Below, piece after piece: positions 6,837 to 7,396 of a stretch of 7,396 nucleotides of DNA. Positions within the stretch are counted from its first letter, which is position 1, and every line of letters starts with the position of its first letter. This DNA is from JBHEKP01 sp041859375. Lineage in GTDB: Bacteria; Hydrogenedentota; Hydrogenedentia; Hydrogenedentales; CAITNO01. Both the position numbers and the translations under genes were made by a program. The stretch is from NCBI GenBank assembly GCA_041859375.1, contig JBHEKP010000114.1:1-7396 (forward strand), written 5' to 3'. A model generated the notes under the pieces. It was not told where the DNA came from, did not search any database, and was given only the letters and a program-made list of their open reading frames with translations.

Positions 6837-6899
6837 CGTCCACCCCGTCCATCTCGTCCACCCTGTCCACCCCGTCCATACCGTCCATACCGTCCATTT
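6837..6899. repeat. 9-nt tandem repeat array, seven units of CGTCCAyCC type
   Basis: GTCCA begins at 6838, 6847, 6856, 6865, 6874, 6883 and 6892, exactly every 9 nt. Each unit is GTCCA plus a variable four-base stretch such as CCCC, TCTC, CCCT or TACC. Because 9 is a multiple of 3, all six frames stay open and give tripeptide repeats, so any gene called here would be an artefact. The units differ mainly in the bases after GTCCA, which suggests that part is the conserved core. Function unknown. Confidence 0.85.
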
Positions 6900-7057
6900 C
6901 CGCCCACTCCCCGCCCGCCTGAGGACGGGACCCCCCCCCCGCACCCCGCTTTTCTGATAAACTATCGGGGCCCCCGCTGCGGGAGGCATAAAGAGTACCT
7001 GTTGCGTCCGCCGCGCCGCGGTCAACCCGCGCCGGCCCGTCAACCTGCAATCCCATC
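6900..7057. other. gene-free leader region before mtaB
   Basis: Contains a run of ten C at 6931-6940, a possible extended -10 (TG-A-TAAACT, 6955-6963) without a recognisable -35, and a GC-rich stretch with GGGGCCCC at 6967-6974 and CCCGCTGCGGG just after it. If the -10 is real, the mtaB leader would be about 88 nt. No start codon in frame with mtaB and no Shine-Dalgarno is seen here. I find no gene. Confidence 0.4.
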
Positions 7058-7396
7058 ATGAACCCATCCACCCCGAAAAAGAGGGCGGTCATCCACACCC
7101 TTGGATGCCGCCTCAACCAGGCCGAAAGTGGGCTGATCGCCGATCAGCTCGCCGCGGCCGGTTATGCTCTGGTGCCCTTCGGCGAACCCGCCGACCTGGG
7201 CGTCATTCACACCTGCACCGTCACCCGCGAGGCCGACGCGAAGTCGCTCCAGCTCATCCGCCGCTTCATCCAGGCCCATCCCTGAGCGCGCACGGTGGTG
7301 ATCGGCTGCTACGCCCAGACCGGCGCGGACACGCTGCTCAAGCTGGACGGGGTGGACCGGGTCATCGGAAACCGGGAGAAACGGAACCTGCTCCGG
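7058..7396 (+). CDS. mtaB: tRNA t6A37 methylthiotransferase MtaB, 5' part; frame broken by TGA at 7283-7285 and cut by window edge
   Basis: Radical-SAM methylthiotransferase that converts t6A37 to ms2t6A37 in tRNAs reading ANN codons. Only the N-terminal UPF0004 domain is visible. Residues 1-75 include TLGCRLNQAE (C17) and HTCTVT (C53); the TCTVT form distinguishes MtaB from MiaB (TCSVR) and RimO. Codon 76 is TGA. The same frame then continues for 37 codons to the window end with ARTVVIGCYAQTGAD (third cluster Cys, C84) and VDRVIGNREK, as in MtaB. From memory of homologues such as B. subtilis YqeV, the spacing from the Pro before the stop to GCYAQ is unchanged, so the TGA replaces one residue, usually Asp, Glu or Gly, and no frameshift is needed. 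TGA terminates other genes here, so this is a nonsense mutation, a base error, or (less likely) recoding. Translation could restart at GTG 7295 or 7298 but would miss two of three cluster cysteines. No Shine-Dalgarno precedes the ATG. Confidence 0.85.

Noticed and set aside
6485..7116. Minus-strand frames with WTG or MDG tripeptide repeats and their plus-strand HPV counterparts
   Set aside because: Produced by the 9-nt array, which keeps all frames open; no conserved domain or ribosome site.
7286..7340. SECIS element that would decode the mtaB TGA as selenocysteine
   Set aside because: Only a very short stem (GGC/GCC) was found by eye, and the position is not a conserved Cys in MtaB.
1..7396. 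CRISPR array, insertion sequence, tRNA or rRNA gene, prophage
   Set aside because: No spaced direct repeats of CRISPR length, no transposase or phage-like gene, and no recognisable tRNA or rRNA sequence on either strand.

Overview
The window is GC-rich bacterial chromosome, with G/C at most third codon positions. It holds four complete, ordinary-length genes, one membrane protein with an unusual repeat domain, and the 5' part of a sixth gene at the right edge. The lytic transglycosylase with a signal peptide points to a peptidoglycan-containing cell, probably Gram-negative. The intergenic short-repeat block at 6700-6900 resembles repeats I associate with environmental bacteria of the Planctomycetes/Lentisphaerae/Hydrogenedentota kind. 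That placement is a recollection, not proof, and no gene here fixes the phylum. TGA is a normal stop here, since cysS and the helicase both end with it.

Layout. 1-101: leader of cysS with a possible promoter. 102-1499 (+): cysS, cysteinyl-tRNA synthetase. 1533-2501 (+): a membrane-anchored calcineurin-like metallophosphoesterase 33 nt downstream, probably cotranscribed. It converges with the next gene, leaving only 15 nt between the two stops. 4418-3486 (-): secreted lytic transglycosylase, followed 30 nt later by 3455-2517 (-), a two-helix membrane protein ending in about 18 copies of a five-residue Ala-x-Gly-Gly-hydrophobic repeat. 4419-4620: a divergent control region with two good back-to-back sigma70-type promoters, both with extended -10 boxes. 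4621-6681 (+): Rep/UvrD/PcrA-type DNA helicase starting at TTG. 6682-7057: gene-free, pyrimidine-rich DNA made largely of short direct repeats. 7058-end (+): start of mtaB (tRNA ms2t6A methylthiotransferase), interrupted by an in-frame TGA.

Functionally this is mostly housekeeping: translation (cysS, mtaB), DNA replication/repair (helicase) and cell wall (transglycosylase). I see no mobile element, CRISPR, phage gene, tRNA or rRNA. The parts that deserve a second look are the pentad-repeat membrane protein paired with the transglycosylase, the TGA inside an otherwise well-conserved mtaB frame, and the composite repeat block between the helicase and mtaB.
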